Assembly: GCF_002858715.1 (NCBI RefSeq)
Contig: NZ_PJZH01000001.1
Span: 124,001-188,000, forward strand
From: Chimaeribacter coloradensis
GTDB lineage: Bacteria; Pseudomonadota; Gammaproteobacteria; Enterobacterales; Enterobacteriaceae
Reading direction: 5' to 3'
DNA length: 64,000 nt
Shown here in pieces: positions 1-11,390 of the stretch. The notes under the pieces are model-generated. The model saw only the letters and a list, made by a program, of their open reading frames with translations. It had not been told where the DNA came from and ran no database searches. Each line of letters begins with the position of its first letter. Positions within the stretch are counted from its first letter, which is position 1. The translations under genes were made by a program, and so were the position numbers.

Positions 1-1
1 G

Positions 2-1375
2 GCTGACTACCGCGTAAAAGCGGATGTGGTCGATATTCTTCCGGGGCCGGTCATTACGCGGTTTGAGCTGGATCTGGCACCGGGCGTTAAAGCGGCGCGC
101 ATCTCTAACCTCTCACGCGATCTGGCCCGTTCGCTCTCGACGTCTGCGGTTCGTGTGGTGGAGGTAATCCCCGGCAAGCCTTATGTGGGGCTGGAGCTGC
201 CGAACACCAAACGGCAAACCGTCTATCTGCGTGAAGTGCTCGACTGCCCGGCCTTCCGCGACAATCCGTCGCCGCTTTCAGTGGTGCTCGGCAAAGATAT
301 TTCCGGCCAGCCGGTGGTGGCCGATCTGGCCAAAATGCCTCACCTGCTGGTGGCCGGTACCACCGGCTCCGGTAAGTCTGTGGGCGTTAACGCCATGATC
401 CTCAGCATGTTGTATAAAGCGAAGCCGGAAGATGTACGCTTTATCATGATCGACCCGAAAATGCTGGAGCTGTCGGTTTATGAAGGTATCCCTCATCTAT
501 TGACAGAAGTGGTTACCGACATGAAGAAGGCAGCCAATGCGCTGAACTGGTGCGTAGGCGAGATGGAACGCCGCTACAAGCTGATGTCCGCGCTGGGCGT
601 GCGTAACCTGGCCGGGTATAACGACCGGGTGGATCAGGCTGAAGCGATGGGCCGCCCGATCCCTGACCCGTTCTGGAAGCCGACCGATAGCATGGACATC
701 ACGCCGCCGGTGCTGGAGCGTGAACCCTATATCGTGGTGATGGTTGATGAGTTTGCCGACCTGATCATGACCGTTGGTAAAAAGGTCGAGGAGCTGATCG
801 CCCGTCTGGCGCAGAAAGCCCGTGCGGCCGGTATCCACCTGGTGCTGGCGACCCAGCGGCCTTCGGTGGATGTGATCACCGGTTTGATTAAAGCCAACAT
901 CCCGACGCGTATCGCGTTTACGGTCTCCAGTAAAATCGACTCCCGTACCATTCTCGATCAGGGAGGCGCGGAATCGCTGCTGGGTATGGGGGATATGCTC
1001 TACATGGCGCCGAATTCCTCAATTCCGGTGCGCGTGCATGGTGCCTTTGTGCGCGATCAGGAAGTGCATGCCGTGGTTCAGGACTGGAAAGCCCGCGGGC
1101 GGCCGCGCTACATCGACAGCATCACCAGTGGCGCTGAAGAGGGCGAGGGCGGCGGTGGCCTCGACAGTGAAGAGGAGCTGGACCCGCTGTTTGACCAGGC
1201 TGTCGCTTTTGTGATCGATAAGCGCCGCGCCTCTATTTCCGGTGTGCAGCGCCAGTTCCGCATCGGCTATAACCGGGCGGCGCGTATCATTGAGCAGATG
1301 GAAGCGCAGGGCATCGTCAGCGAACCGGGTCATAACGGTAACCGCGATGTGCTGGCCCCCCCACCGCACGAATAA
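2..1375 (+). CDS. ftsK: DNA translocase FtsK, C-terminal motor (5' end outside window)
   Basis: This is the C-terminal part of the septum-located DNA pump that clears chromosomes from the division plane and activates XerCD at dif. The frame is open from base 2, so the membrane domain and linker lie upstream of the window. Visible parts are the end of the alpha domain, the RecA-like beta domain with Walker A GTTGSGKS (about bases 356-379) and Walker [12 protein letters not shown], an Asp/Glu/Gly-rich hinge ([14 protein letters not shown]), and the winged-helix gamma domain ending in APPPHE. The gamma domain reads KOPS octamers (GGGNAGGG). Similarity to E. coli FtsK is very high across the whole fragment. 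lolA lies downstream on the same strand, as in E. coli. Confidence 0.98.
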   Translation, partial: ADYRVKADVVDILPGPVITRFELDLAPGVKAARISNLSRDLARSLSTSAVRVVEVIPGKPYVGLELPNTKRQTVYLREVLDCPAFRDNPSPLSVVLGKDISGQPVVADLAKMPHLLVAGTTGSGKSVGVNAMILSMLYKAKPEDVRFIMIDPKMLELSVYEGIPHLLTEVVTDMKKAANALNWCVGEMERRYKLMSALGVRNLAGYNDRVDQAEAMGRPIPDPFWKPTDSMDITPPVLEREPYIVVMVDEFADLIMTVGKKVEELIARLAQKARAAGIHLVLATQRPSVDVITGLIKANIPTRIAFTVSSKIDSRTILDQGGAESLLGMGDMLYMAPNSSIPVRVHGAFVRDQEVHAVVQDWKARGRPRYIDSITSGAEEGEGGGGLDSEEELDPLFDQAVAFVIDKRRASISGVQRQFRIGYNRAARIIEQMEAQGIVSEPGHNGNRDVLAPPPHE

Positions 1376-1388
1376 TCTCTCCACTCAC

Positions 1389-1407
1389 AGGGCCGCTTTG
1401 CGGCCCT
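1389..1407 (+). terminator. hairpin after ftsK
   Basis: A perfect 8-bp stem, AGGGCCGC/GCGGCCCT, with a TTT loop lies 14 bases after the ftsK stop. It can be lengthened by CAC/GTG across a small bulge. The 3' tail (TGTGCAAAG) is poor in T, so termination may be weak and partial read-through into lolA is possible. Confidence 0.5.
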
Positions 1408-1549
1408 TGTGCAAAGAAGCGTAAAAGCAGACGTTTTGAGACAAATAACCTACCGGCGGCAACGCACGATCCGATAGAGTGACATCACTTAGCTAATGAA
1501 ATCATTAGTGTGTCCCGGTAATCATGGAAAGTATGAGGTCATGGTAAGA

Positions 1550-2161
1550 ATGAAAAAATTATTAGCAGTAGGCTGCCTGTTGACGGCATTTACCTCGGCC
1601 TCCGTGTTGGCGGACGCCAGCAGTGACCTGAAAAGCCGCCTGGGCAAAGTAAACAGTTTCCACGCCAGCTTCACCCAGAAAGTGACCGCGGATGATGGGT
1701 CTGAGGTTCAGCAGGGCGAAGGGGAATTGTGGGTAAAACGCCCGAACCTGTTCAACTGGCATATGACGTCACCCGATGAAAGCGTGCTGGTCTCTGACGG
1801 CGAAACCTTGTGGTTCTATAATCCTTTTGTTGAGCAGGTCACGGCGACCTGGCTGAAAAACGCCACCGGCAATACGCCGTTTATGCTGATTACCCGCAAT
1901 AACAGCAGCGACTGGGCGAAATATGACGTTAAACAACAGGGTGATGATTTTGAGCTGACGCCGAAATCCGCCAACGGCAACCTGAAGCAGTTTGCCATTA
2001 CTGTCACCAATGACGGCACCATCAAAAGCTTTACCGCTGTTGAGCAGGATGGGCAACGCAGCGCCTATAACCTGAAAACCCAGCAGAACGGCGCAGTTGA
2101 TGCCGGTAAATTCAAATTTACCCCACCGAAGGGGGTGACGCTGGACGACCAGCGCCAGTGA
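1550..2161 (+). CDS. lolA: Outer-membrane lipoprotein carrier protein LolA
   Basis: LolA is the periplasmic chaperone that takes lipoproteins released by LolCDE and hands them to LolB at the outer membrane. The protein has 203 residues, as in E. coli. A cleavable signal peptide ([21 protein letters not shown], about 21 residues, cut before DASSDLK) precedes the beta-barrel domain, where [12 protein letters not shown] and the NPFVEQ segment are typical. I chose ATG 1550 because it gives a proper signal peptide and has GAGG about 11 bases upstream. Upstream in-frame ATGs at 1496 and 1541 would add a charged extension not seen in the family. The stop codon region also serves as the ribosome binding site of rarA, so the two genes are probably coupled. 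Confidence 0.97.
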   Translation: MKKLLAVGCLLTAFTSASVLADASSDLKSRLGKVNSFHASFTQKVTADDGSEVQQGEGELWVKRPNLFNWHMTSPDESVLVSDGETLWFYNPFVEQVTATWLKNATGNTPFMLITRNNSSDWAKYDVKQQGDDFELTPKSANGNLKQFAITVTNDGTIKSFTAVEQDGQRSAYNLKTQQNGAVDAGKFKFTPPKGVTLDDQRQ

Positions 2162-2168
2162 GGTGCGC

Positions 2169-4911
<2,743 letters not shown>

Positions 4912-4925
4912 TGCCGTTTCTGATT

Positions 4926-4950
4926 AAAAGCGCCTGCGGGCGCTTTTTTT
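4926..4950 (+). terminator. Rho-independent terminator of serS
   Basis: A strong stem AAAAGCGCC/GGCGCTTTT with a TGCG loop runs into seven or more T residues, 15 bases after the serS stop. Confidence 0.9.
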
Positions 4951-5049
4951 ATGCCCGCTCTCCTGCCACCGCGCCGCCCTCCATTTCTTCGCGCAAACTC
5001 TCATTTTTTACTTTTCCCCCGGCGCGATCATCCTGCCATTCGCATTTAA

Positions 5050-5091
5050 TTGATAAAAAACAAAGCGCTTGTTGACCATGCGGCGTATTTT
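5050..5091 (+). promoter_or_regulatory. FNR-dependent class II promoter of dmsABCD
   Basis: The FNR box TTGATAAAAAACAA occupies 5050-5063. From memory, both half-sites match those of the E. coli dmsA box. If the box is centred at -41.5, transcription would start near 5098 and the -10 hexamer should lie at 5086-5091. The sequence there is TATTTT (4/6), exactly in register. This implies anaerobic activation and a leader of about 110 bases. The rest of 4951-5210 shows no other feature I can support. Confidence 0.75.
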
Positions 5092-5210
5092 CCGACGCGT
5101 CGGGCAGCCAGGGGCTCACAGGATCACGACCCCGTTCACTCAGAAAATAAACATGCTGCCGCACAGGGTGTCTGTCACGACACATTAGTGAGTCACAAAA
5201 AGGGAATCAC

Positions 5211-7658
5211 ATGAGCGATTCTGAAAGAACCCCATTACTGGACATCCCCATCAGCCGGCGCGGCCTGGTAAAAAGCGGTGCCGGCAGCCTGGCGCTGGCG
5301 GCCGGCGGTATCATCTTACCTTTTGCAAAGAGCCACGCAGACGCGGAGCCGAAAAACGCGGCCCGGATGCAGGAGAAGGTGGTCTGGAGCGCGTGTACAG
5401 TAAACTGCGGCAGCCGCTGCCCGTTACGGATGCACGTTGTCGACAATATGATCCGGTACGTAGAGACCGACAATACCGGTGACGATAACTATGAGGGGCT
5501 GCATCAGGTGCGCGCCTGCCTGCGTGGGCGCTCAATGCGGCGGAGGGTTTATCACCCTGACCGGTTGAAATACCCGATGAAACGGGTAGGGAAGCGCGGC
5601 GAAGGGACGTTCAGGCGCATCAGTTGGGATGAAGCCTTTGATACGCTGGCCGGCACGCTGAAGCGGGTTATCCGGGAGTATGGCAACGAGGCTGTCTATC
5701 TGAACTACGGCACCGGGACGCTGGGCGGCACCATGACCCGCTCCTGGCCACCGGGGAAAACCCTGATTGCCCGGCTGATGAACTGCTGCGGCGGCTACCT
5801 CAACCACTATGGGGATTACAGCTCGGCCCAGATAGCCGCTGGCCTGAATTACACCTATGGCGGCTGGGCAGACGGAAACAGCCCTTCCGATATTGAAAAC
5901 AGTAAACTGGTGGTGCTGTTCGGCAACAACCCCGGTGAAACGCGGATGAGCGGCGGCGGGGTGACCTACTATCTTGAGCAGGCCCGTCAAAAATCCAACG
6001 CCCGTCTAATCATCATTGATCCGCGTTATACCGATACCGCCGCAGGCCGTGAGGATGAGTGGATACCGCTGCGGCCGGGTACGGACGCCGCGCTGGCCTC
6101 TGCCCTGGCCTATGTCATGATCACGGAAAACCTGGTGGATCAGGCGTTTCTGGACGCTTACTGCGTAGGCTATGATGAGAAAACGCTGCCGCCCGGGGTG
6201 CCGCCGGAAGCGAGCTACAAAGCCTATATTCTCGGCCAGGGAAAAGACGCCATAGCGAAAACCCCTGCCTGGGCGGCCGCGATTACCGGCGTCCCTGAAA
6301 CAAAAATTATCCAGCTGGCGCGGGAGATTGGCCAGAGTAAACCCGCCTTTATCTCCCAGGGCTGGGGGCCGCAGCGCCATGCCAATGGCGAGCTTACCAC
6401 CCGCGCTATCGCCATGCTGGCGATCCTGACCGGCAACGTCGGCATTTCCGGCGGGAATTCAGGTGCCCGTGAAGGGGCCTACAGCCTGCCTTTCGTGCGG
6501 ATGCCGACGCTGGAGAACCCGGTCAGGGCCAGCATCTCCATGTTTATGTGGACAGACGCGATCATCCGCGGGCCGGAAATGACCGCCCTGCGTGATGGCG
6601 TGCGCGGCAAAGAGAAGCTGGATGTGCCGATAAAGTTTATCTGGAACTATGCCGGTAACTGCCTGATTAACCAGCATTCAGACATTAACCGGACGCATGA
6701 GATCCTTCAGGATGACACCCGGTGTGAAATGATTGTGGTGATTGATAACCACATGACCTCCTCAGCCAACTATGCCGATCTTCTCCTGCCCGATTGCACA
6801 GCGTCTGAACAGATGGATTTCTGCCTTGATGCCTCCTGCGGCAACATGGATTACGTCATTTTTGCCGATCAGGCCATCACGCCGCGCTTTGAGTGCAAAA
6901 GCATCTATGAAATGACCACGGAAATAGCAAAACGGATGGGGGTGGAAGCCCGTTTCACCGAGGGGCGCAATCAGGAGCAGTGGCTGCGTTATCTCTACCA
7001 GCAATCCCGCGAGGCGATCCCCGGCCTGCCTGATTTCGAACAGTTCCGGCAACAGGGCATATTCAAGCAACGCGATCCGCAGGGGCACCATGTTGCCTAT
7101 CGTGATTTCCGGCAGAACCCTGCTGCTAACCCGCTCTCTACACCCTCCGGCAAGATTGAGATTTATTCCGCCCAGCTGGCGGAGATCGCCGCGATCTGGC
7201 AACTGCCCGAAGGCGATGTCATCGATCCGTTACCGATCTACGCGGCCGGCGCGGAGAGTCATGACGATCCGCTCAACCGGCGCTTTCCTCTGCAGCTTAC
7301 CGGTTTTCACTATAAAGCCCGCACGCACTCGACTTACGGCAATGTCGAGGTACTGCAGGCAGCCTGCCGCCAGGAGATGTGGATTAACCCGCTCGATGCC
7401 GCTGACCGGCAGATCGCCAATGGCGATCTGATCCGCATTTTCAACGACCGGGGCGAGGTGCGTATTACCGCGAAGGTCACGCCCCGTATTTTGCCGGGTG
7501 TGGTGGCGTTGGGTGAGGGTGCCTGGTACGCCCCCGACGCACAAAAAATTGACCATGCCGGTTCGATCAACGTGCTGACTTCCCAGCGCCCCTCACCGCT
7601 GGCAAAAGGGAACCCCTCCCACAGCAATTTAGTGCAGGTTGAAAAGGTAAAGGCTTAA
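5211..7658 (+). CDS. dmsA: Dimethyl sulfoxide reductase, catalytic molybdenum subunit
   Basis: DmsA is the bis-MGD molybdoenzyme subunit that reduces DMSO and related S- and N-oxides as terminal electron acceptors. It is exported by the Tat system: the twin-arginine motif SRRGLVKSG lies near residues 14-22, followed by a hydrophobic stretch and an AxA-like cleavage region. The [4Fe-4S] segment CTVNCGSRCPLRM and the later CLRGRSMRRRVY follow. The GTGTLGGTMTRSW segment near residue 170 is the Mo-ligand serine region. The C-terminal MGD-binding domain contains CRQEMWINPLDA. At 815 residues it is one longer than the E. coli protein. AGGGAA lies 5 bases before the ATG. It is the first gene of dmsABCD, with an FNR promoter upstream. 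Confidence 0.98.
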   Translation: MSDSERTPLLDIPISRRGLVKSGAGSLALAAGGIILPFAKSHADAEPKNAARMQEKVVWSACTVNCGSRCPLRMHVVDNMIRYVETDNTGDDNYEGLHQVRACLRGRSMRRRVYHPDRLKYPMKRVGKRGEGTFRRISWDEAFDTLAGTLKRVIREYGNEAVYLNYGTGTLGGTMTRSWPPGKTLIARLMNCCGGYLNHYGDYSSAQIAAGLNYTYGGWADGNSPSDIENSKLVVLFGNNPGETRMSGGGVTYYLEQARQKSNARLIIIDPRYTDTAAGREDEWIPLRPGTDAALASALAYVMITENLVDQAFLDAYCVGYDEKTLPPGVPPEASYKAYILGQGKDAIAKTPAWAAAITGVPETKIIQLAREIGQSKPAFISQGWGPQRHANGELTTRAIAMLAILTGNVGISGGNSGAREGAYSLPFVRMPTLENPVRASISMFMWTDAIIRGPEMTALRDGVRGKEKLDVPIKFIWNYAGNCLINQHSDINRTHEILQDDTRCEMIVVIDNHMTSSANYADLLLPDCTASEQMDFCLDASCGNMDYVIFADQAITPRFECKSIYEMTTEIAKRMGVEARFTEGRNQEQWLRYLYQQSREAIPGLPDFEQFRQQGIFKQRDPQGHHVAYRDFRQNPAANPLSTPSGKIEIYSAQLAEIAAIWQLPEGDVIDPLPIYAAGAESHDDPLNRRFPLQLTGFHYKARTHSTYGNVEVLQAACRQEMWINPLDAADRQIANGDLIRIFNDRGEVRITAKVTPRILPGVVALGEGAWYAPDAQKIDHAGSINVLTSQRPSPLAKGNPSHSNLVQVEKVKA

Positions 7659-7670
7659 GGAAACATCACG

Positions 7671-8285
7671 ATGACCCAATATGGCTTTTATATCGATGCC
7701 AGCCGCTGTACCGGGTGTAAGACCTGTGAGCTGGCCTGTAAGGATTATAACGATCTGACGCCGGATGTCAGTTTCCGCCGCGTGTATGAGTATGCCGGCG
7801 GCAGCTGGCAAAAAGAGGGCGCGGGGTGGCAGCAGAATGTCTTTGCTTACTCTCTCTCCCTCGCCTGTAACCACTGTGCAGACCCGGCCTGCACCAAAGT
7901 CTGCCCCAGCGGCGCAATGCATAAACGGGAAGATGGGTTCGTGGTGGTCAATGAAGAGGTCTGTATCGGCTGCCGCTACTGCCATATGGCCTGCCCTTAT
8001 GGGGCACCGCAATATAATGCTGCCAAAGGGCATATGACCAAATGTGACGGATGCTTTGCGCGCGTCGCTGAAGGTAAAAAACCGATCTGTGTAGAGTCTT
8101 GCCCGTTACGCGCCTTGGATATGGCACCCATAGATGAGCTGCGCGCCACCTATGGCGAGCTGGCTGAAGTCGCGCCGCTGCCCGCCGCACATTTTACCCG
8201 GCCGAATATTGTGATCAAGCCGAACGCTAAGTGCAGGCCGGTGGGGGATACCACCGGTTATCTGGCAAACCCGAAGGAGGTGTGA
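7671..8285 (+). CDS. dmsB: Dimethyl sulfoxide reductase, iron-sulfur electron transfer subunit
   Basis: DmsB relays electrons from the membrane anchor DmsC to DmsA through four [4Fe-4S] clusters. The four cysteine groups are all present: CTGCKTCELAC, CNHCADPACTKVC, CIGCRYCHMACP and CDGCFARVAEGKKPICVESCP. The protein has 204 residues with no signal peptide of its own, in keeping with piggy-back export with DmsA. Its start lies 12 bases after dmsA with AAGGA upstream, and its stop is one base before dmsC. The C-terminus NPKEV is the family ending. Confidence 0.98.
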   Translation: MTQYGFYIDASRCTGCKTCELACKDYNDLTPDVSFRRVYEYAGGSWQKEGAGWQQNVFAYSLSLACNHCADPACTKVCPSGAMHKREDGFVVVNEEVCIGCRYCHMACPYGAPQYNAAKGHMTKCDGCFARVAEGKKPICVESCPLRALDMAPIDELRATYGELAEVAPLPAAHFTRPNIVIKPNAKCRPVGDTTGYLANPKEV

Positions 8286-8286
8286 G

Positions 8287-9150
8287 ATGGGAACGGGATG
8301 GCATGAATGGCCGCTGATGATCTTCACTGTGCTGGGGCAGTGTGTGGTTGGCGCTTTTATTGTGGTGGCACTGGTTCTGGCAGGAGTGAAGCAGGAGCAT
8401 GGGGTAAAACGCACCCTTCAGATACGGATGATCCTCCTGTGGGTGCTGATGGGCGTGGCTTTTCTGGCCTCTGTTATGCACCTTGGTTCACCACTGCGGG
8501 CGTTTAATGCCCTTAACCGCCTGGGCGCATCACCTCTTAGTAATGAGATTGCCGGTGGATCGCTGTTTTTTGTCCTGGGCGGGCTCTATTGGTTACTCGC
8601 CGTGCTCAATAAGCTGCCGCAGGCACTCAGCAAAGCCTGGCTGCTGGTCACCGGCCTGGTGGGCATCGGTTTTATCGGGATGATGGGGCGTGTTTACCAG
8701 ATCAATACTGTACCGACCTGGAACATGGCATACACCTCCCTCAGCTTTGCCCTGACGGCCCTGATCGGCGGTCCGTTGCTTGGCTATCTCTTATTGCGTT
8801 CGGCAAATGTTGCTGACCGCGGCCTTGTGCGCCTGCTGCCGCTGGTCAGCCTGCTGGCCTTGCTCATCAGCTGTGCCGCCTGGTTCAGCCAGGCTGCCGG
8901 GTTGAGCACCCTCCAGAGCTCAGTTCAGTCAGCCTCTTCGCTGGTTCCGGCACTGGGCACCTTACTGGGCTGGCGGCTAATGTTAGTCACGGTTGGGTTG
9001 GGCTGTTGGATCATACCGCTGTTAAAACAAACAACGCCCGGCGTCCTATCACTGGCAGGCGCATGGATGCTGGTGGTTGCCGGTGAGTTAATCGGCCGTG
9101 GGATCTTCTATGGGCTGCATATGACAGCAGGCCTGACTTACGGCGGCTAA
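8287..9150 (+). CDS. dmsC: Dimethyl sulfoxide reductase, membrane anchor subunit
   Basis: DmsC is the quinol-oxidising membrane anchor of DMSO reductase (NrfD/DmsC class). It has 287 residues, the E. coli length, with about eight hydrophobic transmembrane segments. The conserved start GTGWHEWPLMIFT and the MHLGSPLRAFNALNRLGASPLSNEI loop, which contains residues linked to menaquinol binding in E. coli DmsC, are both visible. AGGAGG lies just upstream within the end of dmsB. The middle and C-terminal helices are more diverged from E. coli than DmsA and DmsB, as is usual for this subunit. Confidence 0.97.
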   Translation: MGTGWHEWPLMIFTVLGQCVVGAFIVVALVLAGVKQEHGVKRTLQIRMILLWVLMGVAFLASVMHLGSPLRAFNALNRLGASPLSNEIAGGSLFFVLGGLYWLLAVLNKLPQALSKAWLLVTGLVGIGFIGMMGRVYQINTVPTWNMAYTSLSFALTALIGGPLLGYLLLRSANVADRGLVRLLPLVSLLALLISCAAWFSQAAGLSTLQSSVQSASSLVPALGTLLGWRLMLVTVGLGCWIIPLLKQTTPGVLSLAGAWMLVVAGELIGRGIFYGLHMTAGLTYGG

Positions 9151-9162
9151 TCCTTATCATAA

Positions 9163-9198
9163 CCGGCTTATCACAAGGGTGAGCCGGCTCCTTTTTTC
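9163..9198 (+). terminator. Hairpin with T tract between dmsC and dmsD
   Basis: CCGGCT (9163-9168) pairs with AGCCGG (9182-9187), and the stem continues as CAC/GTG across a 3-base bulge. CTCCTTTTTT follows. It could attenuate expression of the chaperone gene relative to the structural subunits. The T tract also sits just upstream of the dmsD ribosome binding site. Confidence 0.5.
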
Positions 9199-9209
9199 AG
9201 GAATTCATC

Positions 9210-9809
9210 ATGTTGCAAGACCTTGCCCTGACCGGCCGCCTGTGTGGTGCGCTGCTCTATTACCCACCCGGCGCACCCGAATTTGAGGCGGTGAAGCCAC
9301 TGTTTATGTCAACGGAATGGGCCAGGGCCTGGCCCTATGGCTCCGCGGCGGAAGTTTCTTCCTTTTGGGGTGGGTTTACCCAGCAGGCAAGTGAACCATT
9401 AGCCGACGCTTACCAGCGCCTGTTTATCGGCCCCGGTGCCCTGGCTGCCCCTCCATGGGGCTCGGTATACCTGGATAAAGAGAGTGTGGTGTTTGGTGAC
9501 TCGACCCTGGCCCTGCGCCATTGGCTGGCTGCGCGGAGCATCACCTCTTTCCATCCGCCGCAGGAGCCGGAGGATCATATTGGCTTAATGGTGCTGATGG
9601 CCGCCTGGCTGGCTGAACAGCGCCCGGCTGAGGTGGATGATTTTCTCTCTGCGCATCTGTTGCCCTGGGCACCGCGTTATCTCACGCTGTTGGCATCCGC
9701 TTCCGGGCATCCTTTTTACCAGGCGGCGGCGTCGCTGGCACGTATCACCTTGGCCGGCTGGGCTACGTCGCGGGAAATAACTGTGCCTCCGAGGACGTTA
9801 TATCGCTGA
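9210..9809 (+). CDS. dmsD: Tat proofreading chaperone DmsD (TorD/DmsD family)
   Basis: DmsD is a cytoplasmic chaperone that binds the Tat signal of DmsA and holds it until the molybdenum cofactor and clusters are inserted. The 199-residue protein carries family hallmarks: YQRLFIGPGALAAPPWGSVYLDKESVVFGDSTLALRHW in the middle, with EPEDHIGLMVLMAAWLAE after it. In E. coli dmsD is part of the separate ynfEFGH cluster. Here it follows dmsABC directly, making a self-contained dmsABCD operon. Its stop overlaps the start of the short downstream reading frame in a TGATG arrangement. Confidence 0.93.
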   Translation: MLQDLALTGRLCGALLYYPPGAPEFEAVKPLFMSTEWARAWPYGSAAEVSSFWGGFTQQASEPLADAYQRLFIGPGALAAPPWGSVYLDKESVVFGDSTLALRHWLAARSITSFHPPQEPEDHIGLMVLMAAWLAEQRPAEVDDFLSAHLLPWAPRYLTLLASASGHPFYQAAASLARITLAGWATSREITVPPRTLYR

Positions 9810-10000
9810 TGAGCGCCCAGGATAAACCTGGCAATCCGGCTGCCGGCGCAGAGAAAGCAACCGGTCTGCGCCCGGTGATTAATGCCGGGTGTTTGGGCCA
9901 TCCCGATATTGTCTACCGGCTATGTGCAACTGCCTGTTCTGCGTCGGCAATATTTTTTAATCAAGAAAATGTCCAGGTAATGAGGCCGTCCCGCTTCTGA
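9809..10000 (+). pseudogene. Probable remnant of a NapF-type ferredoxin
   Basis: A 63-codon frame starts at the ATG overlapping the dmsD stop. Its middle (INAGCL, eight residues, then YRLCATACSASAIFF) aligns by eye with the third cluster region of NapF-like ferredoxins (GDACLAYQSV-CRRCQDSCEPMAIIF in E. coli NapF). One cluster cysteine appears replaced by Tyr. The N-terminal half with the first two cysteine clusters is missing, and the frame stops before the final CxGCGxC cluster. I infer a decayed 4Fe-4S protein that once ended the dms operon. The alternatives are a real short protein or a chance frame. Bases 10001-10090 contain only a 5-bp hairpin (AGGCG/CGCCT at 10000-10013) that I can point to. 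Confidence 0.45.
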
Positions 10001-10090
10001 GGCGGCAGCGCCTGTAAATTTGCTTGTTATCATGGGCATAGTAGTCTGGTGGGTTTCAGGCCGGGTGATGCATGGGTCACGGGTTGATAA

Positions 10091-10104
10091 ATGATTTCAA
10101 TCAA
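10091..10104. promoter_or_regulatory. Candidate FNR box upstream of ycaD
   Basis: ATGATTTCAATCAA matches the FNR consensus TTGAT-N4-ATCAA at 9 of 10 defined bases. It is centred about 105 bases before the ycaD start. No convincing -10 lies at class II distance on the plus strand (10127-10132 is GCTTTT), so the promoter geometry is unresolved. Confidence 0.45.
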
Positions 10105-10202
10105 CGAGTAACACTTTGTGCTAACGGCTTTTTTTACCGGATTGACTTTTTAAGGGCGGGTGGCATGATGCGCCCACTCTTCACCTCCTGATTATCACGA
10201 CT

Positions 10203-11348
10203 ATGTCTGCCTACTCCCGCCCAGTGCTGTTACTGCTCTGTGGGCTTTTATTGCTGACCGTTTCAATTGCGGTTCTGAATACGCTGGTGCCTTTATGGCT
10301 GACCCATGATGCGCTGCCTACCTGGCAGATTGGTCTGGTCAGCTCGGCCTATTTTTGCGGTAACCTTGTCGGGACGTTTATTGCCGGGGCTGTAATAAAA
10401 CGCTACGGGTTTAACCGCAGCTACTATTTCTCCTGCCTGGTATTTGCCCTGGCAACCGCCGGGTTAGCTTATTCCGTCAACTTCTGGCTCTGGCTGAGCT
10501 GCCGTTATGTGGCGGGAATAGGGTGCGCGCTGATTTGGGTCGTGGTGGAGAGTGCACTATTACGCAGTGGGACGGTGCAAAATCGCGGTCAGTTACTGGC
10601 GGCCTATATGATGACCTATTATCTGGCCACCGTCAGCGGGCAACTGCTGCTGGGGGTTATGCCCACGGCGCTGCTGAGCGTGCTGCCCTGGGTAACCGCG
10701 CTGGTGCTTTTCGCCATGTTACCGCTCTTCTTTGCAGCGTTCGGTTATCAGGATGAGTCACAACCGCACACTTCCGTATGGCCGATGCTGAAACGCCGTG
10801 ATGCCCGGCTAGGTATCAATGGCTGCATTATCTCCGGGATTGTGTTGGGTTCACTTTACGGATTGATGCCGCTTTATCTCTCCCATCAGGGAATGAGTGA
10901 CGGCAATGTAGGCTACTGGATGGCGTTGCTGGTCAGTGCTGGTATTGTCGGGCAGTGGCCGGTAGGGCGACTGGCCGATCGGTATGGGCGTTTGCTGGTA
11001 CTGCGCATTCAGGTGTTTGTCGTGATGCTGGGCAGCGTGGCGATGTTGAGTGGTTATGCGATGGCACCTACGCTGTTTATCCTCGGGTGCGCAGGGTTTA
11101 CTCTCTACCCGGTAGCGATGGCCTGGGCCTGTGAGCGGGTGCCGGCACATGAGCTGGTGGCGATGAATCAGGCCTTGCTGATGAGTTACACCATTGGCAG
11201 CCTGACCGGCCCGACCATGACGGCCATCCTGATGCAGCATTATTCAGATCAGCTGCTGTTTGTGATGATTGCCGCCGTGGCGCTTATTTACATGGTGATG
11301 CTGTTCAAAAAAGCGGGCCAGTCCTCGACGCCTCTGGCGACGGCCTGA
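10203..11348 (+). CDS. ycaD: MFS transporter YcaD
   Basis: This is an inner-membrane major facilitator superfamily protein of unknown substrate. It has 381 residues and about twelve hydrophobic segments. The loop 2-3 signature appears as [14 protein letters not shown], and its repeat in the second half is [14 protein letters not shown]. Long conserved blocks ([25 protein letters not shown] and [15 protein letters not shown]) match E. coli YcaD. It sits between the dms and pfl blocks, as in E. coli. The gene stands alone and ends at a terminator shared with convergent pflA. Confidence 0.95.
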   Translation: MSAYSRPVLLLLCGLLLLTVSIAVLNTLVPLWLTHDALPTWQIGLVSSAYFCGNLVGTFIAGAVIKRYGFNRSYYFSCLVFALATAGLAYSVNFWLWLSCRYVAGIGCALIWVVVESALLRSGTVQNRGQLLAAYMMTYYLATVSGQLLLGVMPTALLSVLPWVTALVLFAMLPLFFAAFGYQDESQPHTSVWPMLKRRDARLGINGCIISGIVLGSLYGLMPLYLSHQGMSDGNVGYWMALLVSAGIVGQWPVGRLADRYGRLLVLRIQVFVVMLGSVAMLSGYAMAPTLFILGCAGFTLYPVAMAWACERVPAHELVAMNQALLMSYTIGSLTGPTMTAILMQHYSDQLLFVMIAAVALIYMVMLFKKAGQSSTPLATA

Positions 11349-11352
11349 CAGA

Positions 11353-11385
11353 GATGCGCGGATAGCATCGATCCGCGCATCTTTT
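11353..11385. terminator. Bidirectional terminator between ycaD and pflA
   Basis: A perfect 11-bp stem GATGCGCGGAT/ATCCGCGCATC with loop AGCATCG is followed by TTTT on the plus strand. It lies between the convergent stops of ycaD and pflA, only five bases from the latter. Confidence 0.8.
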
Positions 11386-11390
11386 CAAGA

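Noticed and set aside
4949-5185. 78-codon minus-strand frame upstream of dmsA
   Set aside because: Covers the FNR promoter region and begins without an SD; not credible as a gene.
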